From assembly GCF_963678635.1 (NCBI RefSeq), contig NW_026970825.1:1-64000 (forward strand): a stretch of DNA of 64,000 bases. The letters are read 5' to 3'. The notes beneath the pieces are model-generated. The model was given only the letters and a program-made list of their open reading frames with translations, did no database searches and was not told the DNA's origin. Shown here in pieces: positions 29,986-41,575 of this stretch. The position numbers were made by a program, and so were the translations under genes. The stretch comes from Symsagittifera roscoffensis (Eukaryota; Xenacoelomorpha; Acoela; Convolutidae). The first letter of the stretch is position 1. Each line of letters opens with the position of its first letter.

Positions 29986-32655
29986 AATTTTTCACTTTTC
30001 TGCTATTCAAGCTATGAAACTTTGAATTCTTTAAAATTATTTTATGGACAAATTAGTTCGCAAGAAGTTAATTTTTTTAATTTTTTGTTAAATTTACACT
30101 TAATATCACTTTTCTGATTTAGACGTCTCACTTTTAACAATTATTTAATTAGAGGTTTTTTCAATTATTTTTTATGTTTTACTTGTTGAATCATTTTGAA
30201 CAACAACATGAATAGCTTGGTTAGAAAAGTTAAGTTTCCGCAAATTGATTCGGTTTATGAAATAACTTGAATTCTTTCGAAAGTTCTAGCACAAAAAGCT
30301 TGCTTAGAATAACTTGTTTTTTTTCGCGAACCAGTTTGGTCTAAGAAATAACTTGAATTCGAAAACCGATTTGTTCCTTAAAATAACTCAAACTTTTTCC
30401 ATTTTTTATCGGTTCAGTGACTGCAAAGGAAAAAACTTTTTGCTATCCGATTCTCTGCATAAAAACTTAGAAAACTGAACTTCTTGCGAACTAATTTGTC
30501 CATAAAATAATTTTAAAGAATTCAAAGTTTCATAGCTTGAATAGCTTGCAAAGAAAAACTTTGCTTTTTCGTGCTTTGTTTCGATCTACGAATTTAATTG
30601 AAATGTTTCATACCTGAATAGCTTGCTTAGAAAAACTTCAAGATGTTCAAAACGGATAGAGTCGATGAAATATCTTGAAATATTTCATAGCTTGAAGAGC
30701 TTGCTCAGGAAAACATAAGCTTTTCGCGAACTGATTCGGTTCAAGAAATAAATTGAAGCCTTCAAGCATGAGCCAAATAGCTAGCATAATAAAACATTTT
30801 TTTGGTAATCACTTTGATCTATGAAATATCTTGAAATAATTCAGAGTTCCATCGCTTGATTGGCTCCAAAAGAAGAACTTGAACAGTTGCTGTAAAATTA
30901 ACTTCTGAAATAATTTCAAGTATTTCGAAGTTTCATCGGTTTTCGAAGTTTCATCGACTTCAGCAGAAAGTTTCATTTTTTCTTTATCCGATTCGCTTTA
31001 GTTCGTTTCAAAGATTCCAAGCTTGAAGAGATTGCCTAGAGAATCTGAAGTTTTCTAATTTGGTTTATGGATGAACTTGAAAACATGTTGATTAATTCTA
31101 ACAAACAAATTGAATTGTTTCAGTTTCATAGCTTCAGAAGCATGCTGGGAAAAATTTTAATTTTTCGCGAAGCAAATCCAGTCAATGAAATTTCAGTTTT
31201 ATTCAAATTTTTGATTTTTCGCTAGTCGATTCGTTCTATAAAAGAATTTGAAATTGTTCAATTTTTCGTCGCTTACATGGCTTTAAAATATAAAATAATT
31301 TTGGGCCATCCAATTTGCTTCATTTCAAAGATTCATAGCATAAAAATCTTGCTTAGAAAAATGAATTTTTTGAAAACTGGTTTGGTCTATCAAATAAAGA
31401 AAAATTGTTTCCTCTGCTGAATGGCTGCAATAGAAAAAAAAATATTTTTGCTATGCGATATCCTTCATGAAATAACTAAAATTATTTAGTTTTGTAACTT
31501 GAATGGCCCAAGTAGAAAAACAAAAAAAAGTTTTGCCATTCAACTCCCGTAATGAAAAACTACAAAAGGTCTTTCTTTGCCAACCGATTTTCTCCGTGAA
31601 ATAAGTTGAAAATTTCAAAGTTTTTGCTTAATGGCTTGCCTAGAAAAACTTGAATCTTTTGCGATCCTGTTCTCTCTGTGGAGCATTTTGAAATAGCTTA
31701 TTAAAAAATCTAACTTTTCGCCGACTGATTCTCTCAATGAACAACGTGAATTTTTTCAAAGTTTTAATAGCTTGCCTAGAGAAACGTTACTTTTTTCGCG
31801 AATTGATTCGCTCTATAAAACAACCTAAAATTTTTCAATGTTTCATCGCTTGAATAGCTTCTTTATAAGAACAAAGTTTCGCCATCCGAGTTGCTTCATA
31901 GAAAATTTTGAATGTTTTCAAAGTTTCATAGCTTGATTAGCTTGCTTAAGAAAACATCAATTTTTTGGGAACAGATTCTTTCTATGAACCCTAAAATTTT
32001 CAAACCGATTTACGATATGGCTTAGCTTGGATAGGATAGTTTCCTTACTTGGATAACTTGGTCAGAACAACAACTAAGTTTTTGCGAGCCAATTAAAATT
32101 GGAGGCGGGCTTGCTAGTACTGGCTAAATAAAATAAAATTCGATCATTTTTTGTTCTGTGGGTGAGAAGTTACGTTGACAGTTACCTTATAGTTCTTAAG
32201 TTATTTATCATTCAAATTCAGCTTGCGTCTGTCTGATAACAACTATTAACCATTAACTATCAAATTAAAAAGTTTTTGTTGGAGCTTTCTGCGTTCGATT
32301 TATTGAATATTGTATTGACAACTAGCTGTCACCCTTTTCTCCTTCTCTATACTGTGTTGAGCTGACGTTTTTTTAGGTTCACACGTAGTGTGCTCCTGTA
32401 TGATGAAAGTATCGACCAAATCATCGTTGTATTCTAATGACAATTAGCTGATTATGAGCTGTTATGTTCAACTGATATCAAATGAAAAATTCATTAAATT
32501 GGTTTCGTTATCTTCTCCTAGTGTGATCTTATGATAAAATTTCGCTCCAGGTTGATACCTCATGATAATAATAAATTTCACTTTGCCGATCTCTTAGTTA
32601 GGCGGAAGATAAGTCTGGAGTTTCCTTTGAAATTTGAGGGGTTTCAAAAAAGACT
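29985..32655. repeat. Composite border unit, copy 1 (longest)
   Basis: First of four copies of a unit that interrupts the main array. It starts near CACTTTTCTGCTATTCAAGC, holds a short remnant of the main satellite (about 30,095-30,200), then about 1.9 kb of degenerate satellite built on the motif CATAGCTTGAATAGCTTGCT, then about 0.6 kb of other AT-rich sequence (from about 32,098, GGAGGCGGGCTTGCTAGTAC, to 32,651). It ends abruptly in the middle of a B monomer (CTTAAACGGATTTTTTGTTG). I see no gene in it. Confidence 0.85.
30190..32080. repeat. Degenerate second satellite, monomer of roughly 88 bp
   Basis: Loosely periodic sequence in which blocks resembling TTTCATAGCTTGAATAGCTT, GCTTAGAAAAACTTGAA, TTCGCGAACTGATTC and GAAATAACTTGAA follow one another about every 80-90 bp. 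Individual units are heavily diverged, unlike the neighbouring 630-bp array, so this looks like an old, no longer homogenised satellite. The same block recurs at 33,250-33,790, 35,045-35,580 and 37,690-39,460. The period is estimated by eye. Confidence 0.7.
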
Positions 32656-33254
32656 TAAACGGATTTTTTGTTGCGTTACACTTAATTTTTCATTCATGAT
32701 GAAAACCTCGCCCCAGTCTGAGACTTCATGATAACATCTTTTTCTGATTTAGACGTCTTACTTTTAACAATTATTCAATTAGTGTTTTTTTTTAAATTAA
32801 TTTTTATGTTCTACTTGTTGAATCATTTTGTCGTCAGTTGCCGTACACTTTTTCTCCATTTCTTTACTGCATTTGACTGAGTTTATGTTGCGTTACACTT
32901 AATTTTTCACATATGATGAAAAAATAGCCCCAGGTTGAGACCTCATGATAATAATATATTTCTGATTAAGACGTCTCCCTTTTAACGAACGTTTAATTCG
33001 AGTTATTTTCATTTATTTTTTATGTTCCACTTGTTGAATCATTTGTCGACAGTTGCAATACACTTTTTCACTTCTTTACTGCCTTGAACGGATTTTTTGT
33101 TGCGTTACACTTAATTTTTCATTCATGATGAAAACATCGCCCCAGTCTGAGACTTCATGATAACATCTTTTTCTGATTTAGACGTCTCACTTTTAACAAT
33201 TATTCAATTAGTGTTTTTTTAAATAATATTTATGTTCTACTTGTTGAATCATTT
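32656..33254. repeat. Main-array fragment between border copies 1 and 2
   Basis: About 600 bp of B/C-type monomers with the edge variants (GAACGTTTAATTCGAGTTAT; TTTTAACAATTATTCAATTA). It begins in mid-monomer after GGGGTTTCAAAAAAG and runs into border copy 2 through TGAATCATTTTGAACAACAA. Confidence 0.85.
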
Positions 33255-34377
33255 TGAACAACAACATGAATAGCTTGCTTAGAAAAGTTAAGTTTCCGCA
33301 AATTGATTCGGTTTATGAAATAACTTGAATTCTTTCGAAAGTTCTAGCACAAAAAGCTTGCTTAGAAAAACTTGAATCTTTTGCGATCCTGTTCTCTCTG
33401 TGGAGCATTTTGAAATAGCTTATTAAAAAATCTAACTTTTCGCCGACTGATTCTCTCAATGAACAACGTGAATTTTTTCAAAGTTTTAATAGCTTGCCTA
33501 GAGAAACGTTACTTTTTTCGCGAATTGATTCGCTCTATAAAACAACCTAAAATTTTTCAATGTTTCATCGCTTGAATAGCTTCTTTATAAGAACAAAGTT
33601 TTGCCATCCGAGTTGCTTCATAGAAAATTTTGAATGTTTTCAAAGTTTCATAGCTTGATTAGCTTGCTTAAGAAAACATCAATTTTTTGGGAACAGATTC
33701 TTTCTATGAACCCTAAAATTTTCAAACCGATTTACGATATGGCTTAGCTTGGATAGGATAGTTTCCTTACTTGGATAACTTGGTCAGAACAACAACTAAG
33801 TTTTTGCGAGCCAATTAAAATTGGAGGCGGGCTTGCTAGTACTGGCTAAATAAAAGAAAATTCGATCATTTTTTGTTCTGTGGGTGAGAAGTTACGTTGA
33901 CAGTTACCTTATAGTTCTTAAGTTATTTATCATTCAAATTCAGCTTGCGTCTGTCTGATAACAACTATTAACCATTAACTATCAAATTAAAAAGTTTTTG
34001 TTGGAGCTTTCTGCGTTCGATTTATTGAATATTGTATTGACAACTAGCTGTCACCCTTTTCTCCTTCTCTATACTGTGTTAAGCTGACGTTTTTTTAGGT
34101 TCACACGTAGTGTGCTCCTGTATGATGAAAGTATCGACCAAAGTATCGTTGTATTCTAATGACAATTAGCTGATTATGAGCTGTTATGTTCAACTGATAT
34201 CAAATGAAAAATTCATTAAATTGGTTTCGTTATCTTCTCCTAGTGTGATCTTATGATAAAATTTCGCTCCAGGTTGATACCTCATGATAATAATAAATTT
34301 CACTTTGCCGATCTCTTAGTTAGGCGGAAGATAAGTCTGGAGTTTCCTTTGAAATTTAAGGGGTTTCAAAAAAGCCT
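33255..34377. repeat. Composite border unit, copy 2 (internally deleted)
   Basis: Nearly identical to copy 1 but lacks about 1.3 kb of the degenerate satellite. Sequence corresponding to about 30,310 of copy 1 (CACAAAAAGCTTGCTTAGAA) is joined directly to sequence corresponding to about 31,640 (AACTTGAATCTTTTGCGATC). The joint lies in the repeated GCTTGCTTAGAAAAAC motif. It lacks the leading inverted segment seen in copies 1, 3 and 4, being entered directly from a C monomer. No gene is seen. Confidence 0.85.
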
Positions 34378-34844
34378 TAAACGGATTTTTTGTTGCGTTA
34401 CACTTAATTTTTCATTCATGATGAAAACCTCGCCCCAGTCTGAGACTTCATGATAACATCTTTTTCTGATTTAGACGTCTCACTTTTAACAATTATTCAA
34501 TTAGTGTTTTTTAAAATAATATTTATGTTCTACTTGTTGAATCATTTTGTCGTCAGTTGCCGTACACTTTTTCTCCATTTCTTTACTGCATTTGACTTAG
34601 TTTATGTTGCGTTACACTTAATTTTTCACATATGATGAAAAAATAGCCTCAGGTTGAGACCTCATGATAATAATATATTTCTGATTAAGACGTCTCCCTT
34701 TTAACGAACGTTTAATTCGAGTTATTTTCATTTATTTTTTATGTTCCACTCGTTGAATCATTTGTCGACAGTTGCAATACACTTTTTCACTTCTTTACTG
34801 CCTTGAACGGATTTTTTGTTGTGTTTACACTTAATTTTTCACTT
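34378..34844. repeat. Main-array fragment between border copies 2 and 3
   Basis: About 470 bp of B/C-type edge monomers, again beginning in mid-monomer at CTTAAACGGATTTTTTGTTG after the shared GGGGTTTCAAAAAAG junction. Confidence 0.85.
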
Positions 34845-36166
34845 TTCTGCTATTCAAGCTATGAAACTTTGAATTCTTTAAAATTATTTTATGGACAAAT
34901 TAGTTCGCAAGAAGTTCAATTTTTCTAATTTTTTGTTAAATTTACACTTAATATCACTTTTCTGATTTAGACGTCTCACTTTTAACAATTATTTAATTAG
35001 AGGTTTTTTCAATTATTTTTTATGTTTTACTTGTTGAATCATTTTGAACAACAACATGAATAGCTTGCTTAGAAAAGTTAAGTTTCCGCAAATTGATTCG
35101 GTTTATGAAATAACTTGAATTCTTTCGAAAGTTCTAGCACAAAAAGCTTGCTTAGAAAAACTTGAATCTTTTGCGATCCTGTTCTCTCTGTGGAGCATTT
35201 TGAAATAGCTTATTAAAAAATCTAACTTTTCGCCGACTGATTCTCTCAATGAACAACGTGAATTTTTTCAAAGTTTTAATAGCTTGCCTAGAGAAACGTT
35301 ACTTTTTTCGCGAATTGATTCGCTCTATAAAACAATCTAAAATTTTTCAATGTTTCATCGCTTGAATAGCTTCTTTATAAGAACAAAGTTTTGCCATCCG
35401 AGTTGCTTCATAGAAAATTTTGAATGTTTTCAAAGTTTCATAGCTTGATTAGCTTGCTTAAGAAAACATCAATTTTTTGGGAACAGATTCTTTCTATGAA
35501 CCCTAAAATTTTCAAACCGATTTACGATATGGCTTAGCTTGGATAGGATAGTTTCCTTACTTGGATAACTTGGTCAGAACAACAACTAAGTTTTTGCGAA
35601 CCAATTAAAATTGGAGGCGGGCTTGCTAGTACTGGCTAAATAAAATAAAATTCGATCATTTTTTGTTCTGTGGGTGAGAAGTTACGTTGACAGTTACCTT
35701 ATAGTTCTTAAGTTATTTATCATTCAAATTCAGCTTGCGTCTGTCTGATAACAACTATTAACCATTAACTATCAAATTAAAAAGTTTTTGTTGGAGCTTT
35801 CTGCGTTCGATTTATTGAATATTGTATTGACAACTAGCTGTCACCCTTTTCTCCTTCTCTATACTGTGTTAAGCTGACGTTTTTTAGGTTCACACGTAGT
35901 GTGCTCCTGTATGATGAAAGTATCGACCAAAGTATCGTTGTATTCTAATGACAATTAGCTGATTATGAGCTGTTATGTTCAACTGATATCAAATGAAAAA
36001 TTCATTAAATTGGTTTCGTTATCTTCTCCTAGTGTGATCTTATGATAAAATTTCGCTCCAGGTTGATACCTCATGATAATAATAAATTTCACTTTGCCGA
36101 TCTCTTAGTTAGGCGGAAGATAAGTCTGGAGTTTCCTTTGAAATTTGAGGGGTTTCAAAAAAGCCT
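34845..36166. repeat. Composite border unit, copy 3 (internally deleted)
   Basis: Same internal deletion joint as copy 2 in the degenerate satellite, so the two share one deletion event. Unlike copy 2 it keeps the leading segment CTTTTCTGCTATTCAAGCTA near 34,848. Its tail (GGAGGCGGGCTTGCTAGTAC to GGGGTTTCAAAAAAG) matches copies 1 and 2 closely. No gene is seen. Confidence 0.85.
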
Positions 36167-37484
36167 TAAACGGATTTTTTGTTGCGTTACACTTAATTTT
36201 TCATTCATGATGAAAACCTCGCCCCAGTCTGAGACTTCATGATAACATCTTTTTCTGATTTAGACGTCTTACTTTTAACAATTATTCAATTAGTGTTTTT
36301 TTTTAAATTAATTTTTATGTTCTACTTGTTGAATCATTTTGTCGTCAGTTGCCGTACACTTTTTCTCCATTTCTTTACTGCATTTGACTGAGTTTATGTT
36401 GCGTTACACTTAATTTTTCACATATGATGAAAAAATAGCCCCAGGTTGAGACCTCATGATAATAATATATTTCTGATTAAGACGTCTCCCTTTTAACGAA
36501 CGTTTAATTCGAGTTATTTTCATTTATTTTTTATGTTCCACTCGTTGAATCATTTGTCGACAGTTGCAATACACTTTTTCACTTCTTTACTGCCTTGAAC
36601 GGATTTTTTGTTGCGTTACACTTAATTTTTCATTCATGATGAAAACATCGCCCCAGTCTGAGACTTCATGATAACATCTTTTTCTGATTTAGACGTCTCA
36701 CTTTTAACAATTATTCAATTAGTGTTTTTTTAAATAATATTTATGTTCTACTTGTTGAATCATTTTGTCGTCAGTTGCCGTACACTTTTTCTCCATTTCT
36801 TTACTGCATTTGACTTAGTTTATGTTGCGTTACACTTAATTTTTCACATATGATGAAAAAATAGCCTCAGGTTGAGACCTCATGATAATAATATATTTCT
36901 GATTAAGACGTCTCCCTTTTAACGAACGTTTAATTCGAGTTATTTTCATTTATTTTTTATGTTCCACTTGTTGAATCATTTGTCGACAGTTGCAATACAC
37001 TTTTTCACTTCTTTACTGCCTTGAACGGATTTTTTGTTGCGTTACACTTAATTTTTCATTCATGATGAAAACATCGCCCCAGTCTGAGACTTCATGATAA
37101 CATCTTTTTCTGATTTAGACGTCTCATTTTTAACAATTATTCAATTAGTGTTTTTTTAAATAATATTTATGTTCTACTTGTTGAATCATTTTGTCGTCAG
37201 TTGCCGTACACTTTTTCTCCATTTCTTTACTGCATTTGACTTAGTTTATGTTGCGTTACACTTAATTTTTCACATATGATGAAAAAATAGCCTCAGGTTG
37301 AGACCTCATGATAATAATATATTTCTGATTAAGACGTCTCCCTTTTAACGAACGTTTAATTTGAGTTATTTTCATTTATTTTTTATGTTCCACTCGTTGA
37401 ATCATTTGTCGACAGTTGCAATACACTTTTTCACTTCTTTACTGCCTTGAACGGATTTTTTGTTTTGTTTACACTTAATTTTTC
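36167..37484. repeat. Main-array fragment between border copies 3 and 4
   Basis: About 1.3 kb of alternating B' and C' monomers without A monomers. The GACGTC box and the TGTCGACA palindrome are retained. It begins with the same mid-monomer junction as the other fragments and ends with TTTTCACTTTTCTGCTATTC, the start of border copy 4. Confidence 0.85.
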
Positions 37485-40030
37485 ACTTTTCTGCTATTCA
37501 AGCTATGAAACTTTGAATTCTTTAAAATTATTTTATGGACAAATTAGTTCGCAAGAAGTTCAGTTTTTCTAAGTTTTCTTAAATTTACACTTAATATCAC
37601 TTTTCTGATTTAGACGTCTCACTTTTAACAATTATTTAATTAGAGGTTTTTTCAATTATTTTTTACGTTTTACTTGTTGAATCATTTTGAACAACAACAT
37701 GAATAGCTTGCTTAGAAAAGTTAAGTTTCCGCAAATTGATTCGGTTTATGAAATAACTTGAATTCTTTCGAAAGTTCTAGCACAAAAAGCTTGCTTAGAA
37801 TAACTTGTTTTTTTTTTCGCGAACCAGTTAGGTCTAAGAAATAACTTGAATTCGAAAACCGATTTGTTCCTTAAAATAACTCAAACTTTTTCCATTTTTT
37901 ATCGGTTCAGTGACTGCAAAGGAAAAAACTTCAATTTTTTGCTATCCGATTCTCTGCATAAAAACTTAGAAAAACTGAACTTCTTGCGAACTAATTTGTC
38001 CATAAAATAATTTTAAAGAATTCAAAGTTTCATAGCTTGAATAGCTTGCAAAGAAAAACTCTGCTTTTTCGTGCTTTGTTTCGATCTACGAATTTAATTG
38101 AAATGTTTCATACCTGAATAGCTTGCTTAGAAAAACTTCAAGATGTTCAAATCGGATAGAGTCGATGAAATATCTTGAAATATTTCATAGCTTGAAGAGC
38201 TTGCTCAGGAAAACATAAGCTTTTCGCGAACTGATTCGGTTCAAGAAATAAATTGAAGCCTTCAAGCATGAGCCAAATAGCTAGCATAATAAAACATTTT
38301 TTTGGTAATCACTTTGATCTATGAAATATCTTGAAATAATTCAGAGTTCCATCGCTTGATTGGCTCCAAAAGAAGAACTTGAACAGTTGCTGTAAAATTA
38401 ACTTCTGAAATAATTTCAAGTATTTCGAAGTTTCATCGGTTTTCGAAGTTTCATCGACTTCAGCAGAAAGTTTGATTTTTTCTTTATCCGATTCGCTTTA
38501 GTTTGTTTCAAAGATTCCAAGCTTGAAGAGATTGCCTAGAGAATCTGAAGTTTTCTAATTTGGTTTATGGATGAACTTGAAAACATGTTGATTAATTCTA
38601 ACAAACAAATTGAATTGTTTCAGTTTCATAGCTTCAGAAGCATGCTGGGGTCGCTTACATGGCTTTAAAATATAAAATAATTTTGGGCCATCCAATTTGC
38701 TTCATTTCAAAGATTCATAGCATAAAAATCTTGCTTAGAAAAATGAATTTTTTGAAAACTGGTTTGGTCTATCAAATAAAGAAAAATTGTTTCCTCTGCT
38801 GAATGGCTGCAATAGAAAAAAAATATATTTTTGCTATGCGATATCCTTCATGAAATAACTAAAATTATTTAGTTTTGTAACTTGAATGGCCCAAGTAGAA
38901 AAACTAAAAAAAAGTTTTGCCATTCAACTCCCGTAATGAAAAACTACAAAAGGTCTTTCTTTGCCAACCGATTTTCTCCATGAAATAAGTTGAAAATTTC
39001 AAAGTTTTTGCTTAATGGCTTGCCTAGAAAAACTTGAATCTTTTGCGATCCTGTTCTCTCTGTGGAGCATTTTGAAATAGCTTATTAAAAAATCTAACTT
39101 TTCGCCGACTGATTCTCTCAATGAACAACGTGAATTTTTTCAAAGTTTTAATAGCTTGCCTAGAGAAACGTTACTTTTTTCGCGAATTGATTCGCTCTAT
39201 AAAACAACCTAAAATTTTTCAATGTTTCATCGCTTGAATAGCTTCTTTATAAGAACAAAGTTTCGCCATCCGAGTTGCTTCATAGAAAATTTTGAATGTT
39301 TTCAAAGTTTCATAGCTTGATTAGCTTGCTTAAGAAAACATCAATTTTTTGGGAACAGATTCTTTCTATGAACCCTAAAATTTTCAAACCGATTTACGAT
39401 ATGGCTTAGCTTGGATAGGATAGTTTCCTTACTTGGATAACTTGGTCAGAACAACAACTAAGTTTTTGCGAGCCAATTAAAATTGGAGGCGGGCTTGCTA
39501 GTACTGGCTAAATAAAATAAAATTCGATCATTTTTTGTTCTGTGGGTGAGAAGTTACGTTGACAGTTACCTTTTAGTTCTTAAGTTATTTATCATTCAAA
39601 TTCAGCTTGCGTCTGTCTGATAACAACTATTAACCATTACTATCAAATTAAAAAGTTTTTGTTGGAGCTTTCTGCGTTCGATTTATTGAATATTGTATTG
39701 ACAACTAGCTGTCACCCTTTTCTCCTCTATATTGTGTTAAGCTGACGTTTTTTTAGGTTCACACGTAGTGTGCTCCTGTATGATGAAAGTATCGACCAAA
39801 GTATCGTTGTATTCTAATGACAATTAGCTGATTATGAGCTGTTATGTTCAACTGATATCAAATGAAAAATTCATTAAATTGGTTTCGTTATCTTCTCCTA
39901 GTGTGATCTTATGATAAAATTTCGCTCCAGGTTGATACCTCATGATAATAATAAATTTCACTTTGCCGATCTCTTAGTTAGGCGGAAGATAAGTCTGGAG
40001 TTTCCTTTGAAATTTGAGGGGTTTCAAAAA
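37485..40030. repeat. Composite border unit, copy 4 (outermost)
   Basis: Full-length counterpart of copy 1 (about 2.55 kb). It has its own deletion of about 120 bp: CAGAAGCATGCTGGG is joined directly to GTCGCTTACATGGC near 38,648, where copy 1 has intervening sequence at about 31,144-31,265. Past GAGGGGTTTCAAAAA at about 40,030 it runs into unrelated sequence instead of re-entering the array. It is therefore the boundary of the satellite region and probably preserves the original flank. Confidence 0.85.
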
Positions 40031-40329
40031 CAAATAGCATTTTTAGGATGTTTTTTTTCGTCTGAATGAACAGCTAGTTAGAATTTATCTCATGCCAATA
40101 GACTCAATTGTTTATCGCTACACCCCTACCCTGTCTGAGCAATTTTAGTCGTAATATCTTGCTGTAAAAACATTTAGATAGCGAACAGATTGGATCATTT
40201 GGAGCAACTGTTCTCTAAGTTAATCCAACAGTCTTTTTTTTTCTTGAAACTGAAGAAAAATTTTGGGTTTTCTCATTAAAGAGTTTTTTTATAATACAAC
40301 TAAACGACCCTATCTCAGAAAAACACTCG

Positions 40330-40680
40330 AAAAAAGAGTTCTATGTAGGTCGCGATGGATTTTTTGCTTTTGTTTTCAAGTTTATACTTTTTCGCTGGTT
40401 AACTTATGATTTCTTATTAAAATTCAGTTGATTTCCTTTTTTAAGAGGCAAACTCCACTATCGAACAGCATACGTATAAAAGTCAGGAAAAACGTTTCGA
40501 AAGTGGAAATTAATTGTCAGATTTCCCAGCGAAATAAAATTGTCCATTTTGATCCAGTTGTCTCAAATTGGTTTAATTTTATCAAAAAAGTGTCAATCAT
40601 GAATTGTTTTAGAAATTTAAAGAGCTTTAAAGCCATTTTTTCGAAATTCGAGAAAAAAAATAAATTAGATTTTTTAATAG
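40330..40680. repeat. Dispersed AT-rich repeat, copy 1 of at least 4
   Basis: Starts near TGTAGGTCGCGATGGATTTT and includes TTTCGAAAGTGGAAATTAAT, TTTCCCAGCGAAATAA and CAGTTGTCTCAAATTGG. The same succession of blocks appears at 53,010-53,360 (most complete match), 42,640-42,830 (internal part) and 55,450-55,640 (5' part). The copies are diverged and show no coding frame, so this is a non-autonomous or decayed element of unknown class. Confidence 0.65.
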
Positions 40681-40927
40681 GAAGTAAGTATTTTTGTTCC
40701 ATTCATTTGCAGGGTGGCGCTGTTTTAAAACAAGGGTGTTTTAAAACAGTGTTTGAAAACGCTTGTTATTTTTCAATGCTTAAGGTTATTGAGGTGTATA
40801 TAAAGCAAAAGGAGGCAGACAAATAAATTTAAACCTTAAATCTTTTTGCTTTATATGCACCTCGTTTTACTAAGATTCACAACTTGCTAAGAAAACTTAA
40901 AACAACAGATGTTAGGAAAATCGATTT

Positions 40928-41309
40928 GGCTGACCCAGGGGCGGATTTAGGATTTTCTCGAGGGGGGGGGGATTTTTTTGGTCGACCAAATTGATTTTCT
41001 GAGCTCTCCTTAATCACTATAAAGACCTCATTCTGACCAAATTTTCTGCGCCGCAGGAAAAATGTTTGAAAAAAAAACAGACCAAAAAAGGCGTTTTTTG
41101 CAAAAATTTTGACCGAAAAATTACCGCTTTTTCGGCGCGCGCTCCCGCCTCAAAATTAGTATAGATTAGCGCCGAAGGTGCCTTTAGAAAAATGGTCCGT
41201 CACCCAAAATGGATATCTCAAAAAAGTACAAAGGGTGGTCTCTGGGTTACCAGGGAGTCGAAACGCTGAGAGGGGGGCATCCCCCCCTAAATCCGCCCCT
41301 AGGCTGACC
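40928..41309. mobile_element. hAT-type MITE with intact 8-bp target-site duplication
   Basis: A 366-bp element (40,936-41,301) has terminal inverted repeats: left CAGGGGCGGATTTAGG, right CCTAAATCCGCCCCTA (one mismatch, at the outermost base). It is flanked on both sides by the 8-bp direct repeat GGCTGACC (40,928-40,935 and 41,302-41,309). An 8-bp duplication and CAGGGGCGG termini are typical of hAT superfamily elements. There is no transposase frame, so it is non-autonomous. G-rich and C-rich runs lie just inside the ends. Confidence 0.85.
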
Positions 41310-41330
41310 TTTCCTTTAAACTAAAGGCCC

Positions 41331-41575
41331 TTGTCCCGAGTTTTTCCGTTGATGAGATTCGTTCACACCGATAGGCACCAGCGGACTTAGAGGGGCGGAC
41401 GCACCCCCCCCCCCCTCTCCCTCAGGGATTCGACCCCCTGCCTAGCCAAAGGGTCCCCCACTTTGTACTATTTTGAGATATCCATTTTTGGTGACGGACC
41501 ATTTTTCTAAAGGCACCGTCGGCGCCAATATATACTTATTTTGACACCCCTCGAGAAAACCCTAGATCCGCCCAG
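41331..41575. mobile_element. Related MITE fragment in opposite orientation
   Basis: Carries the reverse complement of the internal part of the neighbouring element (GTACTATTTTGAGATATCCA, GGTGACGGACCATTTTTCTA) and ends in CTAGATCCGCCCAG. The left part, GCGGACTTAGAGGGGCGGAC, resembles the terminal region, followed by a run of 14 C. No clean target-site duplication is visible. Its left flank (GATGAGATTCGTTCACACCG) recurs at 42,490, so element plus flank was copied together. Confidence 0.7.

Noticed and set aside
1-37490. Recurrent short open frames ending in MMKTSPQSETS across the satellite
   Set aside because: They arise because the conserved junction box happens to start with ATGATG and end in TCATGA. 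In the edge monomers the same box reads ATGATGAAAAAATAG, a premature stop, and other boxes carry substitutions without regard to codon position. This is DNA-level homogenisation, not a peptide gene.
40428-40826. 132-codon open frame before the first catenin exon
   Set aside because: It lies on a dispersed repeat also present at 53,010-53,360, where no frame is kept. The residues show no domain, and AT-rich DNA gives such runs by chance.
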